Below, in pieces: positions 1 to 13,265 of a DNA stretch of 64,000 nt (its first letter is position 1; every line of letters starts with the position of its first letter). The notes under the pieces are model-generated. The model saw nothing but the letters and a program-made list of their open reading frames with translations. It was not told the DNA's origin and did not search any database. The stretch lies in assembly GCA_026874595.1 (NCBI GenBank), contig CM049316.1, forward strand, positions 27,203,339 to 27,267,338, in the 5' to 3' direction. The position numbers were made by a program, and so were the translations under genes. This stretch comes from Sipunculus nudus. Lineage: Eukaryota > Annelida > Sipuncula > Golfingiida > Sipunculidae.

Positions 1-250
1 GTCTGTTTCATTTTATTGACGATTTATTAAATATTATTTGAGACTCAACTTTTCTTGTATGACTCAATAGGACATCGATGTTGAAGGCCCAGTTATTATC
101 ATAATTTACGCATGCACCTCCGATATGACAATAAGCGGGCTTGACTGTATATGGCTTGTCCCTAGTTTCCAATCTGGATGAAAAACAATTCCTAAAACGC
201 TAAAAGTATTTATTAACGTATTAAATATAGGATTAAGGTTGATGAAAGAG

Positions 251-251
<1 letters not shown>

Positions 252-334
<83 letters not shown>
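252..334. repeat. (AT)n-(GA)n compound microsatellite
   Basis: A run of about 27 AT dinucleotides passes directly into about 14 GA dinucleotides. It interrupts the duplicated segment shared with 33.4 kb; the paralogous position there lacks the long repeat. Confidence 0.95.
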
Positions 335-335
<1 letters not shown>

Positions 336-784
336 GTGTATCGCATTACAGATATAATGCCGTTTCATAAAATAATGAAACTCTGTGATGTTTACAGTTT
401 CAAAAATTGATTGTCTATGACATTAAATTTTAAAAACGGATACTTACAATAACATGTTTCTCAGAGTAAACGTGGAGTCATGGAACTTACTACAGAGAAC
501 ACCCAATAAAGCCACTTTATATAACCTTATTTCACCGTTTCTTATTTACATTTATACTATATGATTTATACTGTGTGATAGGTTGCAAGTATAATATCTT
601 ATTCATTATATGTGTACTCGAAACATATTCTGCAAATGAATATATACATAAAACGTAAAACGAAATCATCTCTTTCTTGAGGTTTAAATGGCTTACGTAC
701 ATATGACATATATTAAAAACTCATATAGGGGAATCATGTACATCAGAATTGCCTTCTCTCATCTGCTTTGGTACTCCTATAGAA

Positions 785-1429
785 CTAATCTAAATATATA
801 TCATAGGAATAAGCTACGTGAAAACTGAAAATCCGATACAACCTAGAACTATTGTCCTTACATAAAATGTCATTTCTTCGAACAATGAAAAAATTTTTGA
901 AGCAAGCAACAAACTCACTCCTAACATCACTCACAAAAATGATCCTGGCGATTAAGTTGCCAATTCCTGTACTGCATCGAATGCAAAAGAGAACGCTTAA
1001 TATTACAGTATTTTGGAGCAAATTGGGCAAGAAGAAAGAGCCTATGGCATCAAGTATTGTTAGCGGTGTTTGGAAACAAATAAAAAGAATAATATTAGCC
1101 AAGAGACTGATACGCACACTGGGTAAATCTGGTACATTCTGGGACATCTCGTGCCTTTGCCTGTTTGAAATGATAATTCCAATGATAATACAGAGGCCCA
1201 TAGTAATTAGTACAGGCACGGTAATGAACAAAATATAGTATGCCGCTTTCATGCAAATGTCGACATAATCCGTATCTGATTTATCCACTTCATAGAAGTA
1301 TATATTCCAGAAGTGTGGGACTTGATTCAAGACGCTGGTGATTAGGCTGGCTCCAACCGAAGTGGCAAGGGCCTTGAAAATAAGTAAACAGATGTATGAA
1401 ATATATGGTCGAACATACATATTCACTAA
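785..1429 (-). pseudogene. GPCR pseudogene copy 1, exon for TM4-TM7
   Basis: This is the C-terminal half of a class A (rhodopsin-like) seven-helix receptor, open for 213 codons. In order it shows a TM4-like stretch (PYISYICLLIF), an extracellular loop, TM5 (YYILFITVPVLI), a basic loop ending MSQNVPDLPSVRI, TM6 (LLANIILFICFQTP) and a TM7/helix-8 region (IARIIFVSDVRSEFVACF). The exon begins after a good acceptor (cttttttag in minus sense, ending near 1430) in phase 0, matching the phase-0 end of the upstream exon at 2235-2556. The exon itself is open, but the upstream exon carries two adjacent stops at the DRY-equivalent position, so the gene as a whole looks dead. It is paralogous to 33830-34437. 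Receptor class is a domain-level inference; the ligand is unknown. Confidence 0.7.
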
Positions 1430-1839
1430 CTAAAAAGATAATGTACAGGTTAATAAATAAACCATTAAACTACAGATAATATTATATATAATGTATTCTT
1501 ATGTGTTAACTCACATATTTGATTCAAGCTGAAGAATGCTGTTTCTGTCTAAGCAATGTAATTTTCTTATCTCATGTAAAAAGAAGAAAGCGCCTTTCGA
1601 ATTTGAAATTTTGATATTCGCATCAATAACAAATAGCAGCACGAATAGATACAAATAAGGTATAAGTAACCATAAGAAATAACACCATTACGTAATCACA
1701 CATCATTACATTTAGATACAAGATAACATTTAGAGTTGATGTAATTGTCATACAGAAACTACAAGTCAACCACTGTAAATTTCCACCCTAAACTTTATAC
1801 ATATTTTAACCAGTAATTTGTCTTATTTTGATTCAACTG

Positions 1840-1840
<1 letters not shown>

Positions 1841-1893
<53 letters not shown>
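1841..1893. repeat. (AT)n microsatellite
   Basis: Nearly pure AT dinucleotide tract with one interruption (aaata). It lies about 70 bp left of the fold-back element at 1961-2102. Confidence 0.95.
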
Positions 1894-1960
1894 TGTTCAC
1901 ATAACATGAATTCAATACATCGGGATGATAGTGCTCTACCATATAGGAGCGTTTATAAAT

Positions 1961-2096
1961 AATTAATATACGGTTAGTTTGACTTCATCAGTTTGTGCGA
2001 AAGGTCTGTTTCGTGAGGGTAGCAGTCAAGCCGGCTCACGCAGGTACCAATTGGAAGGATCAGCTCACAAACTAATGAAGTCAAACTAATCGTACA

Positions 2097-2102
<6 letters not shown>
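1961..2102. mobile_element. Fold-back MITE between two (AT)n tracts
   Basis: Two 37-nt arms (1961-1997 and 2066-2102) are inverted complements with 34 of 37 matching positions and enclose a 68-nt loop. Each arm begins AATTAAT and contains TTAGTTTGACTTCAT. The position next to AT microsatellites and the lack of coding content suggest a non-autonomous inverted-repeat element that inserted into TA-rich DNA. The family is not identified. Confidence 0.7.

Positions 2103-2156
<54 letters not shown>
2103..2156. repeat. (AT)n microsatellite
   Basis: Pure AT dinucleotide tract directly abutting the right arm of the fold-back element. Confidence 0.95.
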
Positions 2157-2160
<4 letters not shown>

Positions 2161-2234
2161 TCATATAATCATAATCAAATTATTTTTGTTTAATTTTATA
2201 TTGAAATCATGCAGCAAGAATAAATCTATATCAC

Positions 2235-2556
2235 CTTCATGTTTCTTTTCCAGCTGCACCAAAGGGATGCTTTCATTGGACGTAGCACAGCAACTCATCA
2301 GTTGGATACCAAATGCATATGAGTCATAGTAGAGAGTACAGTCCCAAAGCTGTGAATAATTATAGAAATCTTCAATTCAGCTGGTACTCTCCCTTTCTGT
2401 AGAACCTCTGTCTACCGGTTCATATGGACAGCTAAGCTTGCTAAACATATAATGTCTGCGTCGATATTACCAAAAGAAGTACGGCTGCCTTGTCTTTTCT
2501 AAATTTCTTTCGCAAGCGGCTACATATGCACATGATCTCGGTTACAATACTGATGT
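2235..2556 (-). pseudogene. GPCR pseudogene copy 1, exon for TM2-TM3
   Basis: A 322-nt exon runs from a strong acceptor (ttttttttccag in minus sense) to a GT donor (gaag|gtgata). The TM1/TM2 part reads IVTEIMCIC, then KDKAAVLLLVIST, and is followed by frame loss. The TM3/second-loop part is in another frame: IIIHSFG, then two consecutive stops where the paralogue reads SYRC (the DRY-like motif), then VAVLRPMKASLW. The exon ends in phase 0, matching the TM4-TM7 exon at 785-1429. The copy at 35695-36016 has exactly the same exon length and junctions. The first exon (N-terminus and TM1) was not found. Confidence 0.7.
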
Positions 2557-3006
2557 CTGGAAAAAAATCGACAATTGTTATAGCATTGCGTTCGGTGATT
2601 ATTAATCAAGAATATCATAAGAAATTATGTCATCATCAGTGTTATTTTTTTGAGTGAGCTGAATTTGATTTTGTCTTATAATATTTGATCATTATATCCC
2701 GGGTATATTCTGATGTTTATCTTATGTCCTTATTTATGTGCAAACATTTCAGATGACATCAAGTATAATACGTACAAGACAGGACAGTTGCTGGTTTTGC
2801 TTCAGGTTCAATTGACTCAGTTAATGGTTTGTATTCGTAGAAAAATGAAAAACATCCACCCTTCGCAGGTGCTAGATTGATTCCCATTCCTCTTCAAATG
2901 CTCCCTAAACGTCACATTTTTCCAACGCTAACTGTCGCTTCTGTTTATCTGACAGTTGCGTAACAATAAACTTTATTTCATTATTAAGAATGAAGGACAT
3001 TGTTTC

Positions 3007-3309
3007 TCATTGGTTGTTCTTCTTGAACTCCGGACGTCGACGTCCACATAACAAAAATGTCCTCCTATGGGATGAACAATTAAATACAGATATCGCATCA
3101 TCTAATAATGGATCGGAAATATCCACGTTATTTCTGTTGCATACCACTCTGAGATGGAACTCTTCATGAATCACGATACATCCCAATGCTAGTTTAACAT
3201 TTCTATTCTTTATAAGAAGACAGCTTTCCGCTCCTCGTTTATTCAAAAATGCCTCAGTGAAAAGCATAGTTAGTTTCTTAAAGGCATCCTTTTGCCTTCC
3301 CAGTCCCAT
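3007..3309 (-). other. ORF in the duplicated GPCR segment, unrecognised
   Basis: A 100-codon open frame lies upstream (minus sense) of the GPCR pseudogene exons. A short stretch (NRNVKLA) is kept in the same order in the paralogous segment at about 36.19 kb, but the rest is not clearly conserved. It could be part of a lost first exon or merely conserved non-coding duplicate sequence. No domain is recognised. Confidence 0.2.
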
Positions 3310-3618
3310 CTTGGCCTCCGTGTTTAAATGCTGTCAAAATGTGTATTTCATATATTCCAACGCTGCTTGAGTTACAAAAAACCATTCAGATGTAGTGCCA
3401 TTTGTGCTGTTCCTAACACTAACCTAAAGCATAAAATTTGCCGGTGTCATTTTAAGTATGTTAAACAAGTCACATGTATAGACTTTTTTTTATTTGAAAC
3501 ATTTATCTATGTAAGAGTCTGGTTAGATTACTTGATATAAAACTTCATTAGACTTTCATTCATTGAGATAGCTTGGAAAGCTAAGGAAAGTTCAGCAGGT
3601 TCCAAATAATTTGCATTC

Positions 3619-3621
<3 letters not shown>

Positions 3622-3675
<54 letters not shown>
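3622..3675. repeat. (AT)n microsatellite
   Basis: Pure AT dinucleotide tract of about 27 units. Confidence 0.95.
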
Positions 3676-3678
<3 letters not shown>

Positions 3679-3762
3679 TTATTTGTAACCGCATTTTCCT
3701 GATGATCGGGTCGCATTCCGTGAAACAGACTGTTGTGAATTTGTAGTGTTGTTTTTCTCCAG

Positions 3763-3766
<4 letters not shown>

Positions 3767-3845
<79 letters not shown>
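3767..3845. repeat. (AT)n microsatellite, interrupted
   Basis: About 38 AT units with a single ATGA interruption. The long Tyr/Ile open frame across it is an artefact of the repeat. Confidence 0.95.
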
Positions 3846-3846
<1 letters not shown>

Positions 3847-4049
3847 CAGGAAACTACCTAGTAAGAAATATTCATTAATACGGATATAACGAAATAGCAT
3901 ACCATTTTCCCTGAAATTCGTTTACTCCTGCCTTTGCCCGCAAGGGGAAGACACAGAGAGCAATTTTCCACATCCATATTTTCCACAGTTGATACATACT
4001 TATTTTCTTCTCTTATTAAATGGCTGATACGTTCTTAAAGTCCTCTAAA

Positions 4050-7000
4050 ATAAAATACATACTCAGACAATAAGTTTGTATTGACAATGACGGTAATGTA
4101 TTTATTCCTTGTTCTAAAATTCATAAATATCCATGAATCTCCTTTGTCAACATATATTTAAGGAGCGTTTTCATATTATGTTAGCAGTTATGTTTCCGGC
4201 TGTTAACGGTGTACACGTATTCTTGATCTTTGATCAGGTTAAAAAAGGATTAACAGTGAATCATTTTTTTTTAATAAATAGATTTACCTTTAAACATTTT
4301 GTCGTCAGACTGATCTGTGTGGTACAGCTTCCATCGCTTAGGACCGGTGTTCTCGTCAGTTGTGAAACGAACCTTAATTAAAGTACTCGACACTCCCTCC
4401 ATTTACGCTTTTGATCAAGATATTAACGTATGCGTTAAAATGGCCATAGAAATAACTGATTACACAGTTATTCTATTGGCGAATGGTGTAAATGTAATAG
4501 TGTGGAAGGGCGAACCGCAGACAGCTTGTCGTGATATTGAAATTTTCAAAAATGACAAAGAATGTGAGTACATATTTGGTCAACTTAAAACTGATCTATA
4601 AAAACCAGTGCAGTAACAATGGTTGCTTTTATAAGGAAGTATAATTGCCGTTAACTTCCACATATAAAAGAAAGGCGTGAATCCTAATAGAAAGGATTAG
4701 TAGTACGGTAAATGCAAATGCTGAATAAGCGGCTCGACAAAGCACATATTGTTCTCATTTGTTCTTAAGCATAATACATTCATAAACATAAATCGCCACA
4801 CATTTAAGATTATATATAAATTTATCGACGTACGATTGGTGGTTTTGTTTTATTTTGTAAGGTGTATACTAGCCGCTCACTTCCAAAAAAAAAGGAAAAG
4901 GCGAGAATTCTGATAGGATAGAAACATGCAAATACTGTATAGCATTTATGTTTGTCTACGGGAGGAGCTTCTTTCTTTGCCTGAGGATATCTGATTTTTG
5001 TGGCCATAAGTCAGGGGGTATTTCTAGAGACAGGGATACTTTTAATTCAGACGCTTTAACACTTTTGGCTTTGCTTAACCATTTATTGCATTTGTTTATG
5101 TCAACGAAACGCACCCTCATGCCCGCATCCTTATTTTCGATAGGCGATGTCAGCTGGCAAAGGGATGTGAATCCGCCGCTGTAACTCGCAGTTTATACTT
5201 GGCAAGGGATCTAACCTTTGCCCTCAATTTCATGTTCAACCGCTTCACCACTAAGGCCTTTAATAGTCAACGACGACGTCCTACGAAGCATATCCATATC
5301 AACCTTACTCATACATGCACATCATCTCTGTGAGGTCACATGATTTTAATAATATAGGTCTGGTACAGATTTCTCAAAGATATCTTTAACCTGGTCACCT
5401 TGGAAGGATAAAAAAAAATTTTCATGCTCACCCAAGCGTTTTTTATGCCCAAGGACGATTGCATTTCATACCCGACACCTTTTGCTCAAAAATGTCGAGT
5501 CATTTAGAAATAACATCGCGAATAGCGTCCTTTACTGCCTGGCGGTTTACGGGTAGAAACTGTTTAAGAGTACTCATTGCTGCACACGGTATTAATTCTA
5601 AGAAAATGATTTCCCATATGCAGGCACTTTACACAGATGTGTTACCCCCAAATCAGATCCTTAGGTCGCAGTACAAACAATCGCAGACTAAAGCACGTTT
5701 TCAAAGCATTTTTTTCTCGGTCTGCTAAACAGTTTAATAAGCATAATATATAGATCACCTATTTAATTAAATGTGCAGGCACTATCAATAATTTAAGGCA
5801 CTGATAAATTAATCATAAATTTCCCCCTAATGTGTACTGTGGTGTACAGAATAAGACTCCATTGCCCGATAACTAGCGAGAAGCGATAAGAAAGCGTCAG
5901 AGATGAGACTAGCAATGGGCGATAAGACATCTTATGGCGGACTACTGTAAATAATGTTAATCCTGGTCAGTTGATAAAGTAAATAAATACATGATGCAAA
6001 TTTAATAACCAAATATTGTCATTAAGCGTGACACCTACATAAATAAACCTCCCTCTGCTGCCGGGCCAAAGAAAATAATTGTTTTATTAAACTACAAATA
6101 TTATACGAAGTTGAGGTATGCCTATTGCTTATATATTTTCCTATTATTATCATATATATACCTCTCCACCGGATATAGTTATTTCTTATGGCTGTAACCT
6201 GGATATGATTATGCCATTTTTAAGAGTGGGGACCATAAACGACACTAATAGAAGTATGATTTGAAATACAAAGGAACGTATCCGTATTTATACCCGTACA
6301 GAATCTGTACAAAGGGACATGTTTAATTAAATCTGTCCAATCAATTCCTTGTGAGACGAATGTTCATTGTAATACTAATATCCCGAACGATATATTACAC
6401 AACTTTTTTTAAAACCTAACATTTGTAACTTTCATAATTAACTGTTAATAAGTGAATTTCGCATTGATAAAGTGCAAACATCATATCCGCGAAGATAGTT
6501 AATATTATATGGCCATGTAATATAGGACATAGTATGTCTGAATTGCTTGCAAGTGACGATCATTTGTCCGCACTGAAAAGAAAGAAGAAGTGTGCGCCCG
6601 GAACGTTAAACAAATTGACATATTTATACACTTATCTAGTGGATAAGCCTATAAAACCATTGAATATTTGAAAAAGATGATAAATTTGTGTCCTCATCAA
6701 TATACTGAACCTTCTGTATTCGTGGAGTCTACATATATTTGATAAATGATCAATGACTGAGATAGAAATGTTCGTCTTGTTTATAATTGATTTACATAAA
6801 AGCAAAAGAATGGTTATATGTTCAACTATATACGGTGAGAAACCTACCTCCTTTAAATATTTATTAGTCAGAACTTTCGTTTCACATTTTTCGAGAGGTC
6901 ATGTTTGATTGAATCATGACTTGGCAGAGTACCACGCATACACTCCTGACTGATCAGAATCAGAAGAAATACCTTTCAGCTATAAAAAAATTAATAAAAG

Positions 7001-8395
7001 TGACAGAGGTAATAAGTTGTTAATATATATTGTTTATCATGATATTGTTAGGTGCTCTGAAATTAGCATCCTGTGATATGTCTCATTCCTCAATTGTCCG
7101 CGAAATGTTTTAATTATGCGAACTATTTTTAATGTTGCATACAGATGGCGCACCAATCCATGAACGCTGTTTAATGCATGCAGCCAGGCTTTATGTGCAG
7201 TGCATGCGTTCTCATACGTTAATACAACTATCCTTATCTAAAATCGTAGTTCATTTCGATAAAAGAACGTGTCGTATCACTCCAGTTGGCGAGGTATTAT
7301 ACTTGTTACTTGGTTATTTACCTGATTGGTTGACTTGTCTATAAGTAAATCAACAAAAATTACGAACGGGTTATTGACTTAGTAGTCTGGATCACCATAA
7401 TATTTACTTTGAATTGAAGGATTGTGTCTATTATGAAATCCATTGACATCACGGACTATCGTGTTTGTGACCTGATTTATATGTTATAAAACCATAAAGT
7501 AAGTAAGAAGTGACATAGATATGAATATTCTACATAAAACAAAAGGAAGCTGATTAGAATTGTCGCGGGGGTATTGGTGTAGGCTGAGACTAAGAATCAA
7601 ACCAATACTGGGGACTGCCATGAAAAGTAACTACTTTTTTTTTAAATCGATTGCAAAATCGATTGTAACTTTTTTAAAACATCACGAATGTCAGATTTCA
7701 CAAGCAATTGTTACCCGACTAGTAGATCGTGAACTCTATACCCATAATTATTCGTATGTTATTATAGTCAGGCAGAGGTGATGGTAATATCTAATATTCA
7801 CATTTGGTATATTTACAATAGCTGAATTTACAGAGTATGCTCATATTTTAAAATTGGGAGATGAGGAGATGGATTAAATACCTGCTCTTTCGTATTCTGC
7901 CCACAAAGTTTAACAAAACATGTTTACTATGAATCCAAAAGTATTAACGCGACTGTTTAAAATCAATCTCACTATAAATATATACTATTTATTCCGCCTT
8001 CATTTTAGGCTACCGTTCCCTATGGACAAATGGGGGGGGGGGGTTGCTTAGGTTTAAAACTGTAGTACATGTATATTTAGAAACTACCCCAGAACACATA
8101 TCTCTTCCTTCACTTGTGTAATCGACGCTTCGTCACTCGGAGCTGTGTACATGGTAAATATCAAATACCACTGACCGATTGACGTTCTATTATACAATCA
8201 CTCATGCCCTCATAAAATAGCTTGAAAGGCCTTAATGGATTAGAGCGGAGTCAGTTATGTCTAACCAAAAGTCGTAAATAACACCGTACAGTTATAATTA
8301 GATAATAACTCCTAAAAGGCAAATATATACTGAACCGAATACCACTGGTTGTAACTTACCATCCGCATCTCAAACATTTAAAGAGAGTTGCACAT
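4050..8395. other. Intergenic, no gene recognised
   Basis: AT-rich sequence with only short open frames lacking recognisable domains. The candidates near 4133-4601, 4948-5184 and 5459-5728 start and stop without splice context or homology I can identify. A guanine run occurs near 8032-8043. I see nothing further to annotate. Confidence 0.5.
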
Positions 8396-8398
8396 GAG

Positions 8399-8887
8399 TT
8401 ACAACCCCTTCTAACCGCGGACCCTGTTCCTTCTACAATCTTTCAAGAACCACCTATATTGGCCTATAAACAACCAAGAAATCTTCGCAACCAGATAGTA
8501 AAATACAAAATCACCCAGAAAAACATTCAAGATGGTACGTTTCCATGTAAATGACCACGCTGCCTTACGTGCCCACTTATTGTCAAAGGCGATAATGTTC
8601 AAATTAACGGGAAAACATGCACTATACATGGCAAATTTACATGCACTAGCAAAGGAACCGTTGACCTGATTACATGTATTTTATGTCCGAAAGCCGTATA
8701 CATCGGCGAAACTAGTCAAAGATTAAGCATGAGAACAAATGGCCATAGGCACTCTATTAACTCTAATCAAAACCTCACTCCAGTGGGCACACACTTCTCA
8801 CAAACTGGACACAATGCGGAGCATATGAGGATACACATACTAAAGGGAGATCTCACGGACACAAGGTTAAGACAAATTCGGGAATAA
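8399..8887 (+). pseudogene. Penelope-like element, C-terminal GIY-YIG endonuclease remnant
   Basis: One reading frame of 162 codons is interrupted only by a TGA at 8552-8554. It has the order typical of the Penelope-like element C-terminus: PPILAYKQPRNLR; then GTFPC..PRCLTCPLI with paired cysteines; a second cysteine group (TCTIHGKFTC); and the GIY-YIG core (LITCILCPKAVYIGETSQR) followed by MRTNGHRHSI. Members of this family cut target DNA during retrotransposition. The reverse transcriptase part is absent upstream, so this is a 5'-truncated, inactive fragment. The downstream sequence to about 8970 continues the homology in shifted frames. Family assignment is by motif order, not by a search. 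Confidence 0.8.
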
Positions 8888-8989
8888 AAAATTCATTAAT
8901 AAATTCAATTGTATACAAAATGGTATACAAATTGTATCAAGACGAAGGTTTCCTGTCAGACCACAAGCATTAATCTCTATATTAAAATA

Positions 8990-11615
8990 ATCCTTGCTAG
9001 CCACTGATGATCTTTCTATCATTTTCTTCCCATTTCATTTTTACTTTGTTTCTGTCACTTCTTTCTTTTCCACTTTATCAATTTGTTTTCATCTTTACCT
9101 TTTTAAGTTCTCTCCCTTACCCTATAACCTGCACCTACTTCCCCAGTATTACTTATTTATTTGTTTACCTACTATCATAATTATTACTATTATTATTATT
9201 TCTGATCCTGTTTCTGATTACTTTACCTTATATCTAAATATATGATCTGTATCAGAGAAATAGCGATATATGTATTTTGTAGACATACATAGTATCTATT
9301 TATACTTTATGCAATTTTGCAACAAAAATCACAACGTAAAACGGGTTATTTTGTGTAAATCCAGAACATAATATACTTGTGTGTTAATATGTATATATGC
9401 ACTAATTTAAAATATATATATTTATGTATATATATATATAGATAAATATATAGACGCTTGGCATAAGGACCAAGCTTTTTAATAATGATTATTTAAAAGC
9501 AAACGTGAAACTTCTGGATCTAAATAATTCCGTTATGTTTTGAAAAAGGTAGCAATATATATGTTGAAAAATGTAAAGTCAATATAATATTATAACTGTA
9601 CTGTTACAAACTACAACACATAGGGGTTGGTACAAATTAAATATGAAGTTGGACAAAGATAAGAGGCAGTTTGCACACTTTTCCATATTTATATGAGAAC
9701 ACTATTACATGTTGAAAAGTTATATTATTAAAAATAACTTGTTTCTGAATAGGTCCCTAAGAAGCAAAACCGACATTGAAACTTTGCACGTGAAGTCTTT
9801 GGCGGCTTATTGGTTAAAGAAATAAATTTTACAATGATAATTGAAAACAAACTTTTTTGGCAAATTGTCAACCCCCATCTCCCTAAATGAAACTTAAGCA
9901 GGAAAAATATATGTAATACATATCAGTTTGATATTTCTTAAAGCAGACTACTATTAACATTACCTTGAGCGGTTAAACATTTTGTGATAAATTGACGGTT
10001 TACATAAGTTTTTGTCAGATAGATGGAAGAAAACAGATTCCAGAAGGAAGCAAGCTATAACTACGTTGGGAGCAGAGGAAAGCTCGGGAACAATTCGACA
10101 AACATTCAATGCGTAAATGTAATGGGGGTTTGGATAATGCATGTGCATTCGAGTAGGATCGGCGATTAGGACGATCGGCATAATCATACAATGTACACAG
10201 CTAATAGGCTATGTGGTGAATTATTTCCTGTTTTACTTATTTCAATATATCTTTTATCAATATCTCTGTGTTTCCAAGTTTAAAATGCAATATCCATCTG
10301 AATATTTTTCTACACATCAAGAAGGTACGCTGACTCAATACACATAACCATTAACAGGCATTAGCCCTATTCAGAAACCCTAGAACATATTGACAGGTGG
10401 CCTGTCATAGCCTCTTCTATAATTTAAACTGGAGATATTGCAAATGTGGAATCCATGTTTATGTCCGTCAGAAAGATCACGGTAATAGAGACGGATATAA
10501 TGAGAAACAAACACAGAAAATCTACAATAACAGCAACAGACACGCAGAAATAAGTACTTATTTTTCCAACAAATTCGTTTTTTTTGTCGCTCATTTTTTG
10601 GCATATTGCTCATGTTTACAGCTATTGTTTTGAAAACATTAGTCATGAAAATAGGTATATATACCATCATATTTCATTTTTCGTTTAAAGAATATGCGGA
10701 TATGCATATATCAATTGATCACTCCATGAGCACATCTACATTATTTAATGCTTAAATTAGTTTCTCATTTAGCTGTAATCTTCAGAGGAAAAGCAGGAGG
10801 AAATGTTATAATGATACCCATACACAGCCTTATGAGCTAGAATTCACAGAATATCATGAGCAATTCACGGAACATCATGAGCAATTCATAGAATCGCGAT
10901 ATAATGAATGGCAGTTCATCTATATCCCTGTAGTTAGAGATATTAGCAATCCTTACAATGAAATGTGACAGGAACAGTAGGATTGAGTCTGAACTTGAAT
11001 ACTGCAAGTTTAGGGTTCTATTTCTTAATACAATATCAGCATGAGAGAAACCTTTATATACATTAGATATACGGTATACTTTTCAGGCGGGATCGGAGAG
11101 AGGGGTTGAAATAAGAATATTTGTCACTTCGTATTGACCTGTCCTTAAACCTTGTTAAAAAAATGCCTCTTTTCATAGCTGCAATAAATTATAAGGCGTG
11201 CCCTCCGCTTTCCATAAAGTTCTATCGTTTCCGCCATTTTAAACATTGCTTAAAAGAGATCTTGGCTTTTATTCATTATCATAATATATTTTATTATATT
11301 ATAGATAAACCATAATAGGCCATTAATTTTTATTTTCACGTGGTGTTGATATGAGGTGTTGTGTCATCAACTACGTGCGTTGAAACAATAGATATTTGTG
11401 ACAGTATCTTATCGGACAAATAGATAAACGTGTGGAAACCAAATATAAAATAAACATTGAAACAAGTGCCTCATTCTCATATCAGCCATGTTAGTCAGAC
11501 ACTAGTGGGTGTTCTATACAGACAAGGTGAGATGTTTTCAAAAATGTACTTTGTAAATACCTTTACGTAGAAGCACTAGTTGTATTTCTTGATTATTTTT
11601 ATATATTATTTTCGG
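8990..11615. other. Intergenic, no gene recognised
   Basis: AT-rich sequence with several short open frames on both strands (for example 9960-10670). None has splice context, recognisable motifs or an overlapping conserved copy. A degenerate AT-rich stretch lies at about 9395-9450. Confidence 0.5.
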
Positions 11616-11617
11616 TC

Positions 11618-11620
<3 letters not shown>

Positions 11621-11672
<52 letters not shown>
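11621..11672. repeat. (AT)n microsatellite
   Basis: Pure AT dinucleotide tract of about 26 units. Confidence 0.95.
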
Positions 11673-11674
<2 letters not shown>

Positions 11675-11679
11675 TCTGT

Positions 11680-13060
11680 TATAAATATGTTTAATTTGGA
11701 GAAAATTTCTATAGAGTCGCTCTTAGTGTTTTATATTTACTCTAGTACATCTCTAGTATACACACATAAAGAAAGGATTTTACGGTACATCTTAATATAT
11801 AGTACTATATTGTTGAAGTCTGTGATCAGGTAGATTCGCTATTCCGCACAAAATTCAATTTTAAGGTTAATATGAAGATGGTTTCATCTTTGATTCAGCG
11901 TCCATATTGGTTCAGAAACTGCTTGGTATTGTTCTCCTCGCATTATTTGTCATTCCATAGTCGTATTCGAATTGTTCTGTATAATATTAAGAGTATCCAT
12001 GTGGGAAATCTTAATTTCCCCATGAAAAGAGGCATTGAATTCAACCGAAAATCCAAGCAAATGCATATATTTTCTTTTTGGGTATATTGCTTCTCATTTG
12101 CTCTTGTTGTTGATAAAATTTTAAACATGCATGGGAAACGCATATGCATGTTTTAAACGGGAATCGTACTAGCATAATGTACACAAATATATCTAACAAC
12201 TGGTCTGGTTCATGTCGAGTGTCAGAGCCATGAGTCGTCAAAATGTCAAACATATATGCATCTTAACTGAGCTTTTACGGTGCGGTTCTTTATAAAGAGT
12301 ACTTAGCACGACATTTCGATAGAATCTATTGTGTTGAATGTATACAATACGTTACGACCAGACAATGCACAAAAATCTGGTTGCTGACACCTTATCAACA
12401 TTGCTAAAACAGTATTGTTCTGCGGTTTTGCTGAGCTTCGTACAGCGCCTGGCCTATAAATCTTCCTTAATGAGCGATAGGCATCGTCCCGAGGGACAGC
12501 TGAGTGTTGGACAATTTACCTCTCGCACGATCACAAACACTCCACACAACACATACACATGCATAACATGTTTGCTCGTTATATATGAGTTTCCAGTCAT
12601 AACCACATGGAATTTATGTTTGACATATTAAAATGTACCACGAAGTAAAATGTATGCACTGCGACTTTCTGTTATATCATTCAATCGGAAGTTATGCTAG
12701 TTGTTTGAGCATGTACATCTACATGTATGCTTTACCAAACAAGAGAAGTACACATGAAAAAAGAAAATTACATTATCTGAAAGTCTGTGTGTACTTCCAG
12801 AACATGCAGCGTTTCTTGATAATTTTCTCCAGAATTTAACTTGTTTATTATCGTATTAATTTTCTTGAATATAAAGGCTGCTTTATCATATATGAAACAA
12901 GGTTGATCAGACATATACAGCACCATGTTTGCACGATTGTTGATCCTCATATTTTGTATAAACAGCCAGAATAAGTAAATATTATTACATCATCATGAAG
13001 TTAACTCGTTTTATTTAATACGCTTCGCAATGATTATAATTGACTTTTGAATTTATTTTC
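11680..13060. other. Upstream flank of the TLR gene, no separate gene
   Basis: About 1.4 kb of AT-rich sequence before the TLR exon. Short open frames are present on both strands, with no recognisable domain. It must contain the end of the TLR 5'-UTR intron if the acceptor at 13066-13067 is used. I cannot place the promoter. Confidence 0.4.
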
Positions 13061-13065
13061 TCCAC

Positions 13066-13067
13066 AG
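13066..13067 (+). promoter_or_regulatory. Candidate splice acceptor of the TLR 5'-UTR intron
   Basis: A pyrimidine-rich run (attttctccacag) ends at 13067, about 200 nt before the chosen TLR start codon. This suggests that a non-coding first exon lies upstream and that the whole coding sequence is in the following exon. Confidence 0.5.
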
Positions 13068-13265
13068 AAGAACTGGAGTAATATCAACAAGCAGAGGTAG
13101 TGGAAGATGATCGATCTAACCAAACATATTCATGTAAACAATATCCATCGAACATGATCCCCTGTGTGAAAGTATTTACGTGACATGATAACAGTCATTT
13201 ATCATTCACAAAAAAAAAGGAAAAATAAGCACATCTTCTGCATGGTATTAAACAAGGACACCGAT

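Noticed and set aside
852-1238. 128-codon plus-strand open frame
   Set aside because: Antisense to the GPCR TM4-TM7 exon; composition is that of a shadow frame and no domain is seen.
3679-3900. Tyr/Ile-repeat open frames over (AT)n tracts, also 40238-40441 and 49490-49917
   Set aside because: Produced by dinucleotide repeats, which are open in some frames by nature.
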